Positions 1-9,238 are shown, numbered from the stretch's first letter. The stretch: DNA of 64,000 bases from Candidatus Poribacteria bacterium (GCA_022826645.1 JAJDUM010000105.1:1-64000); one strand, 5' to 3'. Numbers and translations are program-made. Notes: generated by a model from the letters alone, not told the origin.

Positions 1-117
1 TGGACGGTGGAACAGTTGCTCTGCTATCAAGCTCCCCCTCCGCCGTGGCAACCACCACGACGACAGGGAAGACCTACTGCCAAAATCAAGGAACTTATTC
101 AACGCTATCTTTTGTGA
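1..117 (+). CDS. C-terminal end of an unidentified protein, cut by the window edge
   Basis: Frame 1 is open from the first base to a TGA at 115-117 and reads as a Pro/Arg-rich tail (QPPRRQGRPTAKIKELI) ending in QRYLL. The basic, helical end looks like real protein rather than a shadow, but the family is not recognisable from 38 residues. It overlaps the convergent TPR gene by 13 bp. A transposase or regulator tail is possible; that is a guess. Confidence 0.35.
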   Translation, partial: WTVEQLLCYQAPPPPWQPPRRQGRPTAKIKELIQRYLL

Positions 118-1058
118 CCACACTTTACTGCGGTGCTACCATTGGTGTAGGCAGGGACATAATTGGGGTCACAACTGATGGCTTTGGTAAAGTCCTTTAT
201 CGCCCCATCATAATCCCCATGCCTGAGTTTTACAACGCCTCGATCGTTGTAGGCATCAGCGGATTCCTTGTCTTGGGCAATGACTGCATCACAGGTTGCT
301 ATAGCAGCTTTATACTGCTCATCGCTAAGTTTTGGCAGACCTCGATCGAAGTAGACCTTGGCATCGTCCGGGGCTGGAGGGATAGCCGTTCCGTGACCGC
401 CGGTGACAGGGCCGGTTTGTCCGGTGCTGGAAGTAGGGACATCTTGACTAGCATCAGTTATAGGCACCTCCGAAGTGGACTGGATAGCCTCATCAGTGGG
501 CGCGGCCCCGAACTCGCTTTTGCTTCCTGTATCGCCTTCGCTTGCTTCAAAGCTTGACGTTGAATCCGCCGATTGGTGTTCCCGCGGGAGTTCTTGGTCT
601 ATAAACAACTTCGCCGCGTTGATCTTATTATCTCGCACACGCTGGATTAGACACTCATCCCCTTCTATAACCTCCAAAAAACGCCCAAGTGTATCCAGAT
701 GTCGATAAATATCTTCAACGGAAGGGTTTTCGACAGCTTCGGTGCGCTCGTGAGCTATAAACCCGTGAGGGTTTTCGACAGCTTCGGTGCGCTCGTGAGC
801 TATAAACCCGTGTCGGATCTCGTCCCGCACCTGATGGGCGAGGTTCTTCATGTTGAACCCATCTGTTCTTCCATGTCCAAAAATATCTGTCCACCTATTT
901 ATTAGGATATCAAGAAGTCCTGCAAGATCACGGGCCCCTACCCTGGCCTCACTAAGTGACAATTTTTTTCTAAGGAACGATGCTAAACAGATCTGCGAGG
1001 CTTCAACCAACTCTTTTAAATCGCTCCGTGCCTGTTTCAGCAAAACGTTCGTGCTCAT
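105..1058 (-). CDS. TPR-repeat protein with a duplicated 15-residue segment
   Basis: 317 aa, starting at an ATG five bases after AGGAGGT. The N-terminal 150 residues are helical with no recognised family. A Ser/Thr/Pro-rich linker (about 165-230) follows, then one complete TPR-like unit (AYNDRGVVKLRHGDYDGAIKDF) flanked by partial ones. The last TPR breaks off at AYTNGSTAVKCGHKR, so the array may be truncated at the 3' end. The block HGFIAHERTEAVENP occurs twice in a row, from a perfect 45-bp tandem duplication. The role is probably a protein-protein scaffold; no partner is evident nearby. Confidence 0.7.
   Translation of the reverse strand: MSTNVLLKQARSDLKELVEASQICLASFLRKKLSLSEARVGARDLAGLLDILINRWTDIFGHGRTDGFNMKNLAHQVRDEIRHGFIAHERTEAVENPHGFIAHERTEAVENPSVEDIYRHLDTLGRFLEVIEGDECLIQRVRDNKINAAKLFIDQELPREHQSADSTSSFEASEGDTGSKSEFGAAPTDEAIQSTSEVPITDASQDVPTSSTGQTGPVTGGHGTAIPPAPDDAKVYFDRGLPKLSDEQYKAAIATCDAVIAQDKESADAYNDRGVVKLRHGDYDGAIKDFTKAISCDPNYVPAYTNGSTAVKCGHKR
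723..812. repeat. Perfect 45-bp direct tandem duplication inside the TPR gene
   Basis: Two identical 45-bp units at 723-767 and 768-812. The length is a multiple of three, so the reading frame is kept and 15 residues are doubled. Complete identity, including third codon positions, points to a recent slippage event or active copy-number variation. Confidence 0.9.
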
Positions 1059-1080
1059 ATTAACCTCCTGGAGTATAAAA

Positions 1081-1240
1081 TATAGTAGATCTTAGAATTA
1101 ATGAGACACTCCAAACCGAACCGCATTGCCCCCAGGACCGGTAGGTGCGGTTACAAACCGCACCGCATCCGCGCAGTTGCAAACAGCGCCTACCATACAC
1201 GAGGAGCGAAAGCGTCTATCTGTTTTTAGGATTTACTATA
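1081..1240. repeat. MITE-like element, copy 1
   Basis: A 160-bp element that starts TATAGTAGATCTTAGAATTA and ends with TTTTTAGGATTTACTATA, so the two ends form imperfect inverted repeats. Its core carries two nested palindromes built on GGTAGGTGCGGTT. Copies sit at 45479-45645, 57869-58027 and 59990-60186. It contains no ORF and lies just upstream of the TPR gene. Confidence 0.75.
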
Positions 1241-1297
1241 GATAACAGATAGATTATTTTCAGTTTATCAGATCGCCTAATACAATGCAACCTTTTT

Positions 1298-2476
1298 CTA
1301 CTCTGTTCGCAGGCGTGGATCTAACGCATCGCGCACCGCATCCCCGAACAGATTTGCCGGAAGCACCAATCCAAACATAAACAGGAACGCGGCGATCAGA
1401 TTCCACCAGACCACCGGATCCCGTGCTAATTCTAAGCGGGCGGTGTTGATCATGTTGCCCCAACTGCCTGTCGTCGGATCCACACCGATCTGAAGATAGG
1501 TCAGCAACGCTTCAAAGAAAACCAGTCCACTAAAACGCAGGACCGCGGAGATAAGCACGATGTGCATAACGTTTGGGATGACATGTTTGAGGATGATCTT
1601 CCACCGGCTTGTGCCGAAGGCTTCTGCGGCTTGAATATACTCCAGTTCCCGCAGCTTGAGCGTTTCGCCGCGCAGCAGCCGACACAGCCCCGTCCAACTG
1701 CTGATCCCCAAGATCAAGCAGAGGTTAAACAGACCGTGTCCAAATAGGAGCATGAACGCGGCAATCAGTAAAATGCTCGGAATTGACGCGAGGGTGGAGT
1801 AGATATATTGAACGACGTCATCGACCCGTCCCCCGAAATAGCCAGCGAGCACGCCGAAGCAGAGCGCAAACGGGATCGCAGTCAGCGTTGTGAACCCACC
1901 GATGATCAGCGCCGTCCGAACCCCTTTCAAAGCGCGGTAGAAGACATCGGTGCCGACCTTGTCCGTGCCAAAGAGGTGTGAACGTGGGTGTTGCAGCGGC
2001 GGATATTCGCGGGTGACCCGTCCATCCGGTTGTCGGACTGTGCTTTTGGTGTAGAGGTGGGTTGCGAGGGGAGCGGAGTAGGTTTTTTCGGCGTTCTCAC
2101 GTAACGGCGTACAGATCCGATCAAGTAGGCTCCACCTTCGCGGGGAGTAGATGAGTTGACTCGATTCGTTGCGGGTCAGCTTCCCGTCCGGGTTGATCAC
2201 CGGATCACTCCAACGGAGGCTGTCGAGCAATCCAACCAACAGGTAGACCGACAGGATACCAAAGGAGAGCATCGCCAGCCGACGTCCGCGAACCTGACGC
2301 GCAGCGTTCTGCCAATACTCCTGACGTGCGGCGTATCGGATGAGAATGATCGCCGCTGCAATCATCCCAAGGAGAAACAGGTTACCGTAGGCACCGGAAC
2401 GCCAGATCCAAGCAATACGGTCGCCGAAATGGATGGCGCCCGCCGTTTGATCCATTCCGATGAGAAAGATGGACAT
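1298..2476 (-). CDS. ABC transporter permease, OppC/DppC type, with an enlarged N-terminal region
   Basis: 392 aa against roughly 300 in typical OppC proteins. The C-terminal 210 residues are the binding-protein-dependent permease domain: HLFGTDKVGTDVFYRAL corresponds to the OppC N-terminal signature, and EAFGTSRWKIILKHVIPN is the EAA loop that contacts the ATPase. Ahead of it are about 80 residues with two membrane segments and an external insert of about 90 residues. Peptide or oligosaccharide import is likely. No OppB, ATPase or binding protein lies upstream, so partners may lie beyond 1298 or elsewhere. The GAGGA ribosome site sits inside the end of the preceding small gene. Confidence 0.88.
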   Translation of the reverse strand: MSIFLIGMDQTAGAIHFGDRIAWIWRSGAYGNLFLLGMIAAAIILIRYAARQEYWQNAARQVRGRRLAMLSFGILSVYLLVGLLDSLRWSDPVINPDGKLTRNESSQLIYSPRRWSLLDRICTPLRENAEKTYSAPLATHLYTKSTVRQPDGRVTREYPPLQHPRSHLFGTDKVGTDVFYRALKGVRTALIIGGFTTLTAIPFALCFGVLAGYFGGRVDDVVQYIYSTLASIPSILLIAAFMLLFGHGLFNLCLILGISSWTGLCRLLRGETLKLRELEYIQAAEAFGTSRWKIILKHVIPNVMHIVLISAVLRFSGLVFFEALLTYLQIGVDPTTGSWGNMINTARLELARDPVVWWNLIAAFLFMFGLVLPANLFGDAVRDALDPRLRTE

Positions 2477-2478
2477 TG

Positions 2479-2649
2479 CTATCTGTCCTCTAAGCTATGA
2501 AATCTCGTCTCGTATAGTCGAACAAACCGACGTGGTTCGGGAATATCAACTTCCTCATGCTCAAAATCGAGAGGACTATGTGTTTGCCAAAATTCGTCTT
2601 CTTCCTCCGGGGTATCAAGGGCCAGAGGGGAGGGTAATTTTTTATTCAT
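2479..2649 (-). CDS. Small CopG/BrnA-antitoxin-like protein
   Basis: 56 aa from MNKKLPSPLAL. The segment EEEDEFWQTHSPLDF matches the conserved EFWxTHD core of the CopG-type antitoxin family found with BrnT/RelE toxins, followed by an acidic and then basic tail. A longer form starting at 2688 is possible but lacks a good ribosome site. It is two bases upstream of the permease gene, so the two are probably co-transcribed. No toxin gene is adjacent, so it may be an orphan antitoxin. Family assignment rests on a short motif. Confidence 0.55.
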   Translation of the reverse strand: MNKKLPSPLALDTPEEEDEFWQTHSPLDFEHEEVDIPEPRRFVRLYETRFHSLEDR

Positions 2650-2724
2650 GTGTTTGCCGTCATCTTGCTTGCTAAAGGCAGCATGCACAGGTGTTACGGC
2701 ATACGGCGTATGCCTACTACTTTA

Positions 2725-3552
2725 TCACAGGCGTGGCAGCGGTTGTGGGAGCGTGTCGTGCGGGTGAACGATTGCGTGACGCTCGTGCAACTGCGTCAAA
2801 TGACGGAGCCGTTCCGGACTCGCGGTCTCCAGCATCAGATCGGTGTACATACCGCCAATTTTGAACCCGTGCGCGACCGGACAGTGATGGCGGAGGTACT
2901 GATCCACACGCGCAATCCCTTCGTCCGTTACCCCCTGCTTAATCAGATTCATCGTGAACATGCGCCGACGCTCGCTGCCACCGAAAGAAGCGTGGAGGGT
3001 ATCGTGATAGAAGATTGCCAGATCGCCGGGGTTCGTTTCTAAGGCGATATTCCCCGGCACCTCGGAGGGTGGGATGCCCCACAGCTCTTCCGAATCCCGC
3101 GGTGACACATTCTCCGTCCGCCAAAAGGAGTCGGGGCGATGGCTGCCCGGAATAACACGCAGACAACCGGTATCGCGGGTCAGCGGATCGAGATAGTATG
3201 CAATTTTGATAGCGAAAAGTTCTGGGTATCCACCGTCGGCGTGCCAGCCGGTATCCCCGCTGTAGTAGTTGCCATCGCCGGAAGCGTAGTTAAAGTCGTC
3301 CCCCAAAATATCAGAGGCGATACCGACGACGCGCGGATCGTCGAGCAGTGTGCAGAGTTTTTCGCTGTGATCGATTGTTGGAACAATCATGGTCCGTTGT
3401 GAACCGTCATGTCCATCGCCCTTCCCGTAAGTATTGAGGACATGCTCAAACTCTTCGGTAATCCAAGCGACCTCGTCCGGGTTGAAAAGCTGCGGAACAT
3501 GGACGAATCCAAAGGTATGGAAAAAGTTGAACTGTTGTTCTGTGAGATACAT
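2725..3552 (-). CDS. Phytanoyl-CoA dioxygenase (PhyH) family Fe(II)/2-oxoglutarate oxygenase
   Basis: 275 aa, ATG preceded by GGGAGG. A cupin-fold oxygenase: the iron-binding facial triad is H104-x-D106 (GWHADGG) with distal H187 (DTLHASFGGSERRR), and the arginines at 195-197 suit 2-oxoglutarate binding. N-terminal FFHTFGFVHVPQLFNPDEV is typical of the family. The substrate cannot be predicted; PhyH proteins hydroxylate lipids, amino acids and natural products. It lies downstream of the sulfatase-fold gene on the same strand. Confidence 0.9.
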   Translation of the reverse strand: MYLTEQQFNFFHTFGFVHVPQLFNPDEVAWITEEFEHVLNTYGKGDGHDGSQRTMIVPTIDHSEKLCTLLDDPRVVGIASDILGDDFNYASGDGNYYSGDTGWHADGGYPELFAIKIAYYLDPLTRDTGCLRVIPGSHRPDSFWRTENVSPRDSEELWGIPPSEVPGNIALETNPGDLAIFYHDTLHASFGGSERRRMFTMNLIKQGVTDEGIARVDQYLRHHCPVAHGFKIGGMYTDLMLETASPERLRHLTQLHERHAIVHPHDTLPQPLPRL

Positions 3553-3712
3553 GGGAATCTCCCTCCCTATCCGGCCAAATTAGTGCAAAGCATCCGCGAA
3601 TTAACGCGAATCTACACAAATGAGAAAGACTAAAGACAGGCAACCACAAGTTTCTTAATCCCAATTGATCGGGCGGGTTGCCCTACTGTCATACAATTTC
3701 TCTACATGCGTG

Positions 3713-5101
3713 CTATTTTTTTAACGCTGCCTGTCGCCTCGCCGCTTCACCCCGTTCACCGATGTGCAGCGTGTCATACGCCTGTTGGGAGGTCTTGAAA
3801 TGCCCCAACCCCTCATGACCGTGCCAGTCCTCCTGTGTCATGATCGGATTCCTGAAGCCTGTTTCCACCTCACGTTTCGCAATCCATTTCTGCATCCGTG
3901 CCTCGAGGTTCGCAACGATATCGGGATGCGTTTCAGCGAGGTTGTTGTTTTCGTCGGGATCTTCGATGAGATTGTACAGTTCGACCGGCGGCTTGAAATG
4001 GAAATCCGGCTCTAAGGCGATAATCAACTTCCATTCCGGTGTGCGCCAACCGTGCTTCCGCATCCAGGTACATTCCGTGATATAAATTTCGCTTTCGTAG
4101 GAGGGGATCTCGCCCCTAACCAACGGCATCAAGCTCTTACCATCGAACGCGATACCTGTTTCGATCCCTGCCAATTCAAGGATAGTCGGCACCAACGCTT
4201 TATGCTGATTAAAACCGCTTACCCGTTTTCCAGCGGGAACTTTGCCCGGATAGCGGATAATCAACGGCACATGCAGGGTAACATCATAGATCCCGTGGTG
4301 GTCAAACCAGCATTCGTGGTCGTAGAGCGTCTCCCCGTGATCCCCGTTGACGATGACGATGGTTTCATCGAAGACACCGTGCGCCTCCAAGGCGCTAAAT
4401 ATGGTCTGGATACAGGCGTCCATATAGGCAATCGCACCGTCATATTGGGCGATAATATAATCCTTGTCTGTAACACCGGGCGGCATCCACCTCGCAAAAT
4501 AGTCGCAGAACGGCTTGAAATCCATCACCGGCTCCATCGATCTGTTCGACGGATCATACTCGTTGCCGTGATAGAACATCCGTTCGTACGGGGGCGGTGG
4601 GAGATATGGGGAATGCGGGTCCATGTGCCGCAAGAAGAGGAGGAAAGGGTTCGCCCCTTCAACGAGGCGGTCAAGTTCGGGGATAGTAACCTCGTTAAGG
4701 TTCTGCGCTTTCGGGCTGGGACCCTCGTCCCAACTTCCCCACCCTGAATAGTTCAGGTAGTTATTGAACCCGCGCGAACTGGGGTTGCCGCTGAAGCCGA
4801 CACAGGTTGTCTCATAGCCGACCTCTCGAAGGATTTCGGGCAGGGTCTTGACCTCCGGTCTGAGTGGTCCCTTGTGCCGAAGTGCGACCACCTGCGTCCC
4901 GAAAACATCCATACCCGTGAGCATTGACGCATAGGCACTGGTGGTCGGCACATGTGCGCTGTAGGTGCGTTCAAAGAGCGTCCCGTCCTGAGCGAACCGA
5001 TCGATGTGCGGCGTTGTGAGTCGGTGATATCCGTAGCAACTCATGTGGGTCGCGAGGAGGGAATCGATTCCCATCAGCACGATATTTGGATATTTTGCCA
5101 T
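3713..5101 (-). CDS. Sulfatase-superfamily hydrolase lacking the formylglycine motif
   Basis: 462 aa. The ORF opens at a TTG at 5122, but the ATG at 5101 has GAGG at the right distance and begins MAKYPNIVLMGIDSL, the usual sulfatase N-terminus. Fold and metal sites are intact (IVLMGIDSL near residue 13; VNGDHGETLYDH). The active-site position where sulfatases have C/S-x-P-x-R reads T53-T-S-A-Y57 before ASMLTG, so no formylglycine can form. A Thr nucleophile, as in phosphodiesterase or phosphoglycerol-transferase relatives, is possible. It is 56 bp downstream of the TIM-barrel gene, likely one operon. Confidence 0.85.
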   Translation of the reverse strand: MAKYPNIVLMGIDSLLATHMSCYGYHRLTTPHIDRFAQDGTLFERTYSAHVPTTSAYASMLTGMDVFGTQVVALRHKGPLRPEVKTLPEILREVGYETTCVGFSGNPSSRGFNNYLNYSGWGSWDEGPSPKAQNLNEVTIPELDRLVEGANPFLLFLRHMDPHSPYLPPPPYERMFYHGNEYDPSNRSMEPVMDFKPFCDYFARWMPPGVTDKDYIIAQYDGAIAYMDACIQTIFSALEAHGVFDETIVIVNGDHGETLYDHECWFDHHGIYDVTLHVPLIIRYPGKVPAGKRVSGFNQHKALVPTILELAGIETGIAFDGKSLMPLVRGEIPSYESEIYITECTWMRKHGWRTPEWKLIIALEPDFHFKPPVELYNLIEDPDENNNLAETHPDIVANLEARMQKWIAKREVETGFRNPIMTQEDWHGHEGLGHFKTSQQAYDTLHIGERGEAARRQAALKK

Positions 5102-5157
5102 AAGCGCCCTCGGTGCGGTCAATCAGTTCATCGCAGTTGCAACTAAAGGTCAACCCC

Positions 5158-6033
5158 TTACGCTTCGACCGCTTCGTCCAAAGCCCGAATGTAGCCAATC
5201 GTCCAAGCGAGCCCGGCGGCGGAATCGCCGGCGATGGAGGGATAGTGTTCAGGATAGATCTCGCCCTGATAGTTGATCTGCTTGAGTGCGCGGATCGAAC
5301 CGACCATATCGACTTCGCCCGTACCAAAGGGGACTTCGAGGTAGCCGATGTCCGCCAGCCGTTTCTCCACCTCCGGTGAGATGTCGCCCTCAACTTGGGT
5401 GACAACGTCGCGGATATGGAACATAAAGATCTGATCGCGGTAGTTCAGGATATCTTTCACCAAATCGTCGCCTGCCATCTGGGATTTCCCTTGGCAGTAT
5501 GTAACACCACTCGCGGGGCTATCCACCTCGTTTAGGAGTCGCGACATCGTTTCGTAGTTCCAGAGCAGGCGGTCCGGCACATGGAAGTGGTGGGTCGAGA
5601 GCCGGACACCCGCAGCTTCGGCGACATCGGTGAGTTGGTTATAAACCTCGACCAAACCGCCCCAGAGCCCCTCCCTCTCGTCGTCAGAGCTTAATGGATC
5701 CACGTTGAGATAGAGGTGAACGTAGGGGATGCCAGCGGCCCCCATATTTTCGATGAGTCGGCTGAAGATTGCTACTTCCTCCTTTTGGATGTCAGAGTCG
5801 GAGAAGGCGGCTTGACGAATACGTTCGGGCGTGAGTGCAGCGAGGGTGATGCCGGCCGCGGCGTATTTATCGACGAGCTCCTGCAGCGCCTCGGCTGAGG
5901 GGATACTGTCAGAGCCTTCACCGCCAATTCCAGCGGCACTCAAGACGATGTGGTGGACATCGGTATCCTGACAAAAAGCGATGTTGCGGTCATGATCCGT
6001 TCCGTAAGGTGCGAAAATACCGATAGCTAACAT
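5158..6033 (-). CDS. Xylose-isomerase-like TIM barrel, related to mannonate dehydratase (UxuA)
   Basis: 291 aa from the ATG at 6033, which follows GGAGG; the longer frame to 6099 has no ribosome site. The fold is an AP-endonuclease-2/sugar isomerase TIM barrel. The C-terminal half resembles UxuA: VTYCQGK, MFHIRDV, FGTGEVDMVGSIRAL and EHYPSIAGDSAAGLAWTIGY in the same order as UxuA's metal-binding and substrate loops. Hexuronate dehydration or a related isomerisation is likely; the exact substrate is unknown. It leads the operon with the sulfatase-fold gene. Confidence 0.82.
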   Translation of the reverse strand: MLAIGIFAPYGTDHDRNIAFCQDTDVHHIVLSAAGIGGEGSDSIPSAEALQELVDKYAAAGITLAALTPERIRQAAFSDSDIQKEEVAIFSRLIENMGAAGIPYVHLYLNVDPLSSDDEREGLWGGLVEVYNQLTDVAEAAGVRLSTHHFHVPDRLLWNYETMSRLLNEVDSPASGVTYCQGKSQMAGDDLVKDILNYRDQIFMFHIRDVVTQVEGDISPEVEKRLADIGYLEVPFGTGEVDMVGSIRALKQINYQGEIYPEHYPSIAGDSAAGLAWTIGYIRALDEAVEA

Positions 6034-6166
6034 AACAGATAACCTCCGTTTGGTTGAAGTCACAGTGGCGCGATTAGGGAGCCGAAATACCACAATCAAT
6101 AGTCATATAAGGTCAAGGCGCTATTCTATCACCAAAAGGGGTTCGTGCCAAGAAAAATTTAGGTGA

Positions 6167-6195
6167 TTGTGTTATCTCACAGAAGATGATATAAT
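6167..6195 (+). promoter_or_regulatory. Sigma-70-like promoter for the 121-aa gene
   Basis: TTGTGT at 6167-6172 and a perfect TATAAT at 6190-6195, separated by 17 bp and about 40 bp ahead of the start codon. Confidence 0.55.
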
Positions 6196-6235
6196 GTCAG
6201 CGATCTATCCAATATGGTAAGGAGGGATTTCTACT

Positions 6236-6601
6236 ATGAGTCAGGAAAAGGTTTTCCAAGTCGGTGGGGTTGAACTCCACGTTGATAACCGGGCCATCAC
6301 CGGCGACGGCGGTCCCGCTGTCCGTGTCTACGGCGATGTCGATGGTAAGGCGGTGCAACTGCTTCGGTTCGACTGCTTCCGGAAGGACCCACACTACCAC
6401 TACGATCCATCCGGCAGAAACGATCAACGCCACCTCGACACCTCCGAGGTGCCCGATTCAATCGGTTGGACGATGGAACAGCTCGGCAACAACCTCGTTG
6501 AGATGATCCGCACCGCCAGCTACGATGGGGTCGCCGCAGGCGTCGATCAGGCGGCGGTCAAAGCGGTGCTGCCAGAGGTCGAATCCATCATGCGGGGTTA
6601 A
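6236..6601 (+). CDS. Conserved-looking protein of unknown function
   Basis: 121 aa, ATG after AAGGAGGG with a good promoter upstream, so very likely expressed. It has no signal peptide or membrane segment. The middle contains DCFRKDPHYHYDPSGRNDQ, a His/Asp-rich patch that could bind metal or mark a catalytic site, followed by an amphipathic helical half. I do not recognise the family. It stands alone between divergent and convergent minus-strand genes. Confidence 0.75.
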   Translation: MSQEKVFQVGGVELHVDNRAITGDGGPAVRVYGDVDGKAVQLLRFDCFRKDPHYHYDPSGRNDQRHLDTSEVPDSIGWTMEQLGNNLVEMIRTASYDGVAAGVDQAAVKAVLPEVESIMRG

Positions 6602-6660
6602 GGGATCGATCAGTAAGCCTGTTTTGAATCACACACCACCCTCATTTTTCTAAGATTTCT

Positions 6661-6790
6661 GTAGGTCGATTTTCCAAAATCGACGTTTGGTGTCGAGATG
6701 TGAATCTCGACCTACAATTTACTTCATAAAAGCAACCTTTTGTACCACGATCTGTTAGATTATGGTCCAGTACGCAAACTAACAGTTTGC
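6661..6790. repeat. Two short palindromic repeats
   Basis: GTAGGTCGATTTT with its inverted partner GAATCTCGACCTAC, then a smaller ACGCAAACT-AGTTTGCG hairpin. Gap DNA between 6602 and 6820; no gene seen. No T-tract, so not convincing as terminators. Confidence 0.5.
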
Positions 6791-6820
6791 GCTACAGCCT
6801 CCTCAAAATGTCAATATGCC

Positions 6821-9238
6821 CTAGTTGCCCGTTCTGCCGTTCTGCAGATGTAATTTCTCTCTCTGTTCCGCTGTCACACGATCCGCGTCTGCATCGGTAT
6901 ACACCACGTGCGGCGTGATGAACACCATCAATTCCGTCTTTTCAACCCGCGTATCCCTTCGCTGGAACAACTTGCCCAGCAGCGGAATATCGCCCAGCAC
7001 CGGTATCTTATGGACGGTTTCTGTCTTGTCATCCTTAATCATCCCGCCGATCACCATCGTCTGCTTGTCCTTGATCGTTACGAACGCCGATGCCTCGCGT
7101 GTGGAGATGATTGGGGCATCAAACAGCGTAAATTCGACTAAACTATTAATCTGTTGATTGACATCGAGGGAAACCGTTCCGGATCGGTTGATCCGCGGCG
7201 TGACGGTCAGGATGACGCCGACATCTCGGAAGTCTGTGCTGGTCAGGATACCGCCTGTCGCTGTCTCCTGCGTACTGACGAGGAACGGCACCGCTTGACC
7301 GACGTTGATAATCGCCTCCTGATTGTTTTTGGTCATGATCCGCGGTGTAGAGAGGATGTTAACCTTCGTGTCCTTCGTGAGAGCGTGAAGCATTGTGTCC
7401 AATTTGCTGGAGAGGATACCGTATTTCAGACCGAAAATCTCATCGGTCAGTCCGAAATCGGTCGTTCCCTCTTGCTGATATGTTTTATCGTCGAGGGTTG
7501 TGCCCTGCTCCCACATCCACTCGACCCCAAATGCACTGTCGTCATCAAGCGTTACCTCAATAATCTGTGCCTCGATGAGGACTTGGGGGAGCAGCACATC
7601 AAGCTGTTTGACCAGTTTTTCAACGGCGGGAAAATTTCGGACAAACGTGGTAATTAGCAGGGTGTTTGTCTCCGCATCGGCGACGATTTTTACATTGCCA
7701 GTCAATCCACGTGCGGCATCCGCAGTCTGTGCATTTGAACCTAACGCACCGGCAGCTGACCTTCCGCCACCAAAGCCACCGCCTAAGCCGCCTCCGAATC
7801 CGCCGCCAAACCCACCAAAGCCGCCTCCAACGAAGCTTGTGCGATTCGCTGCTTGACGCTCAAAGAGTTCGGTGGAGAGGAGTTCGTTGAGCACCCCTGA
7901 GACATTTGCTGCATCCGCGTGTTCAAGGGTAAAAATCCGGGTGTCCTCAGCGAAGTCGGCGATGTCTCTGTCAAGTTGTTCGATGAGCTTGCCGACAGCG
8001 TCCATCTGCTCTGCGGTCGTTGTTACCATCACAGAATTAGTTCGCGCATCCGGCACCGCAACCAATTCTGGCAGCCCCAGGACGCCTGCTCCGCTCTGCT
8101 CACTGGCTCTCTGCTGCTCCTCAAAAAAACGTCTACCTCTGCCGCCGCCAAATCCGCTTCCTAACCCAGTGTTAAAGACATTGCGTGCTGCACTCGAAAA
8201 GGCTTGGTTGAGTTCATTGGCAATCTCCGTTGCATCGCCATATTTTAGGGAGAACACACGCGTTTCTGGCTCAGAAAAGCGTTGCGTATCCAACTCAGAA
8301 ACAAGCCCACGAATAACAGCAAGGTTGGGTTGGCTGGCGGATACGATTAGTGAGTTAGTGTTTTCATCAGCGACCGCTTTGACTTCGCCGAGCAGCTGCA
8401 GCGCCCCTCCCTCGGTTGGGCTACTTTCTTCGGTTATGGTTCCATCACCACCGCCACCATCTCTCCCAAATTGACCCCGATTGCCGAACCCGCCACGGCG
8501 TCCTCTCTGTTGCCGTTCCTGTTCCGCTGCGGCTTCAGCATCCTGCGGTTTCTCATACAATTCGGTGATCACTTCGGCTAACTTGACCGCGTCCGCATAT
8601 TGCAACGAGAACACCTCAAGCTTAATCCGGTCCGCCATTGAAATGTCAAGCTGTTCCACAATTTCAGCTAATCTTTTGATGTTCGCCGAGGATGCGGTGA
8701 TGATCAATGTATTGCTCCGACCATAGGCGGTCATCACACCGTATTGTGGCACAAAATCCTTGAGGTCTTTGACAAGTTGGGTCGCATCCGCCGAAGAGAG
8801 TGGCATTACCTGCGTGGCGATGGTATCTTCAGATTTAATCCCCTCCGGATCGCTTCCAACCTGTATCGGTGTGGCTTCAAGTTTCGCCTCCTCCAGCGGA
8901 ACGATTTTCACGCTACGCCCATTCACAATGCTCGTATATCCTTTGATTGCCAGAGTGCTGTTCAACACTGAAAACGCCTCATCTACCGGTAGGTCGTCGG
9001 GACTGATGATGGTAACACGCATATCCAGATCCGCTGATTTGACGACGGTGTAGCCCGTTACGTTGGAGAAGAATTCCAAGATATGGTCGAGCGAAGCGTC
9101 TTTGAACCGCATTGAGATCTGCTTCGGTTCAGTTTCCCCTTCAGTCGCAGCGTTCTCACCAATTACTATCATAGACACCGTAAGGAGAAAAAGCAGAAAA
9201 TAACTGATATGAAAGACCGATTTCAGAGATTGTGTCAT
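6821..9238 (-). CDS. gspD: Type II secretion secretin (GspD family) with Gly-rich insertions
   Basis: 805 aa, outer-membrane secretin. Signal segment at residues 1-30, an N0 domain (about 40-115, RFKDASLDHILEFFSNVTGY), then repeated KH-like N-domains, each with the NTLIITAS / NSLIVSAS / NSVMVTTT / NTLLITT strand, and the C-terminal beta-barrel secretin domain (about 590-790, VPVLGDIPLLGKLFQRR). Three low-complexity loops rich in Gly, Arg and Gln interrupt the N-domains, which is unusual. It overlaps gspC by 4 bp (ATGA), implying translational coupling. No ATPase or pseudopilin genes are nearby. Confidence 0.93.
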   Translation of the reverse strand: MTQSLKSVFHISYFLLFLLTVSMIVIGENAATEGETEPKQISMRFKDASLDHILEFFSNVTGYTVVKSADLDMRVTIISPDDLPVDEAFSVLNSTLAIKGYTSIVNGRSVKIVPLEEAKLEATPIQVGSDPEGIKSEDTIATQVMPLSSADATQLVKDLKDFVPQYGVMTAYGRSNTLIITASSANIKRLAEIVEQLDISMADRIKLEVFSLQYADAVKLAEVITELYEKPQDAEAAAEQERQQRGRRGGFGNRGQFGRDGGGGDGTITEESSPTEGGALQLLGEVKAVADENTNSLIVSASQPNLAVIRGLVSELDTQRFSEPETRVFSLKYGDATEIANELNQAFSSAARNVFNTGLGSGFGGGRGRRFFEEQQRASEQSGAGVLGLPELVAVPDARTNSVMVTTTAEQMDAVGKLIEQLDRDIADFAEDTRIFTLEHADAANVSGVLNELLSTELFERQAANRTSFVGGGFGGFGGGFGGGLGGGFGGGRSAAGALGSNAQTADAARGLTGNVKIVADAETNTLLITTFVRNFPAVEKLVKQLDVLLPQVLIEAQIIEVTLDDDSAFGVEWMWEQGTTLDDKTYQQEGTTDFGLTDEIFGLKYGILSSKLDTMLHALTKDTKVNILSTPRIMTKNNQEAIINVGQAVPFLVSTQETATGGILTSTDFRDVGVILTVTPRINRSGTVSLDVNQQINSLVEFTLFDAPIISTREASAFVTIKDKQTMVIGGMIKDDKTETVHKIPVLGDIPLLGKLFQRRDTRVEKTELMVFITPHVVYTDADADRVTAEQREKLHLQNGRTGN

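Noticed and set aside
4052..4747. 231-aa ORF antisense to the sulfatase-fold gene
   Set aside because: Shadow of a gene with clear family motifs.
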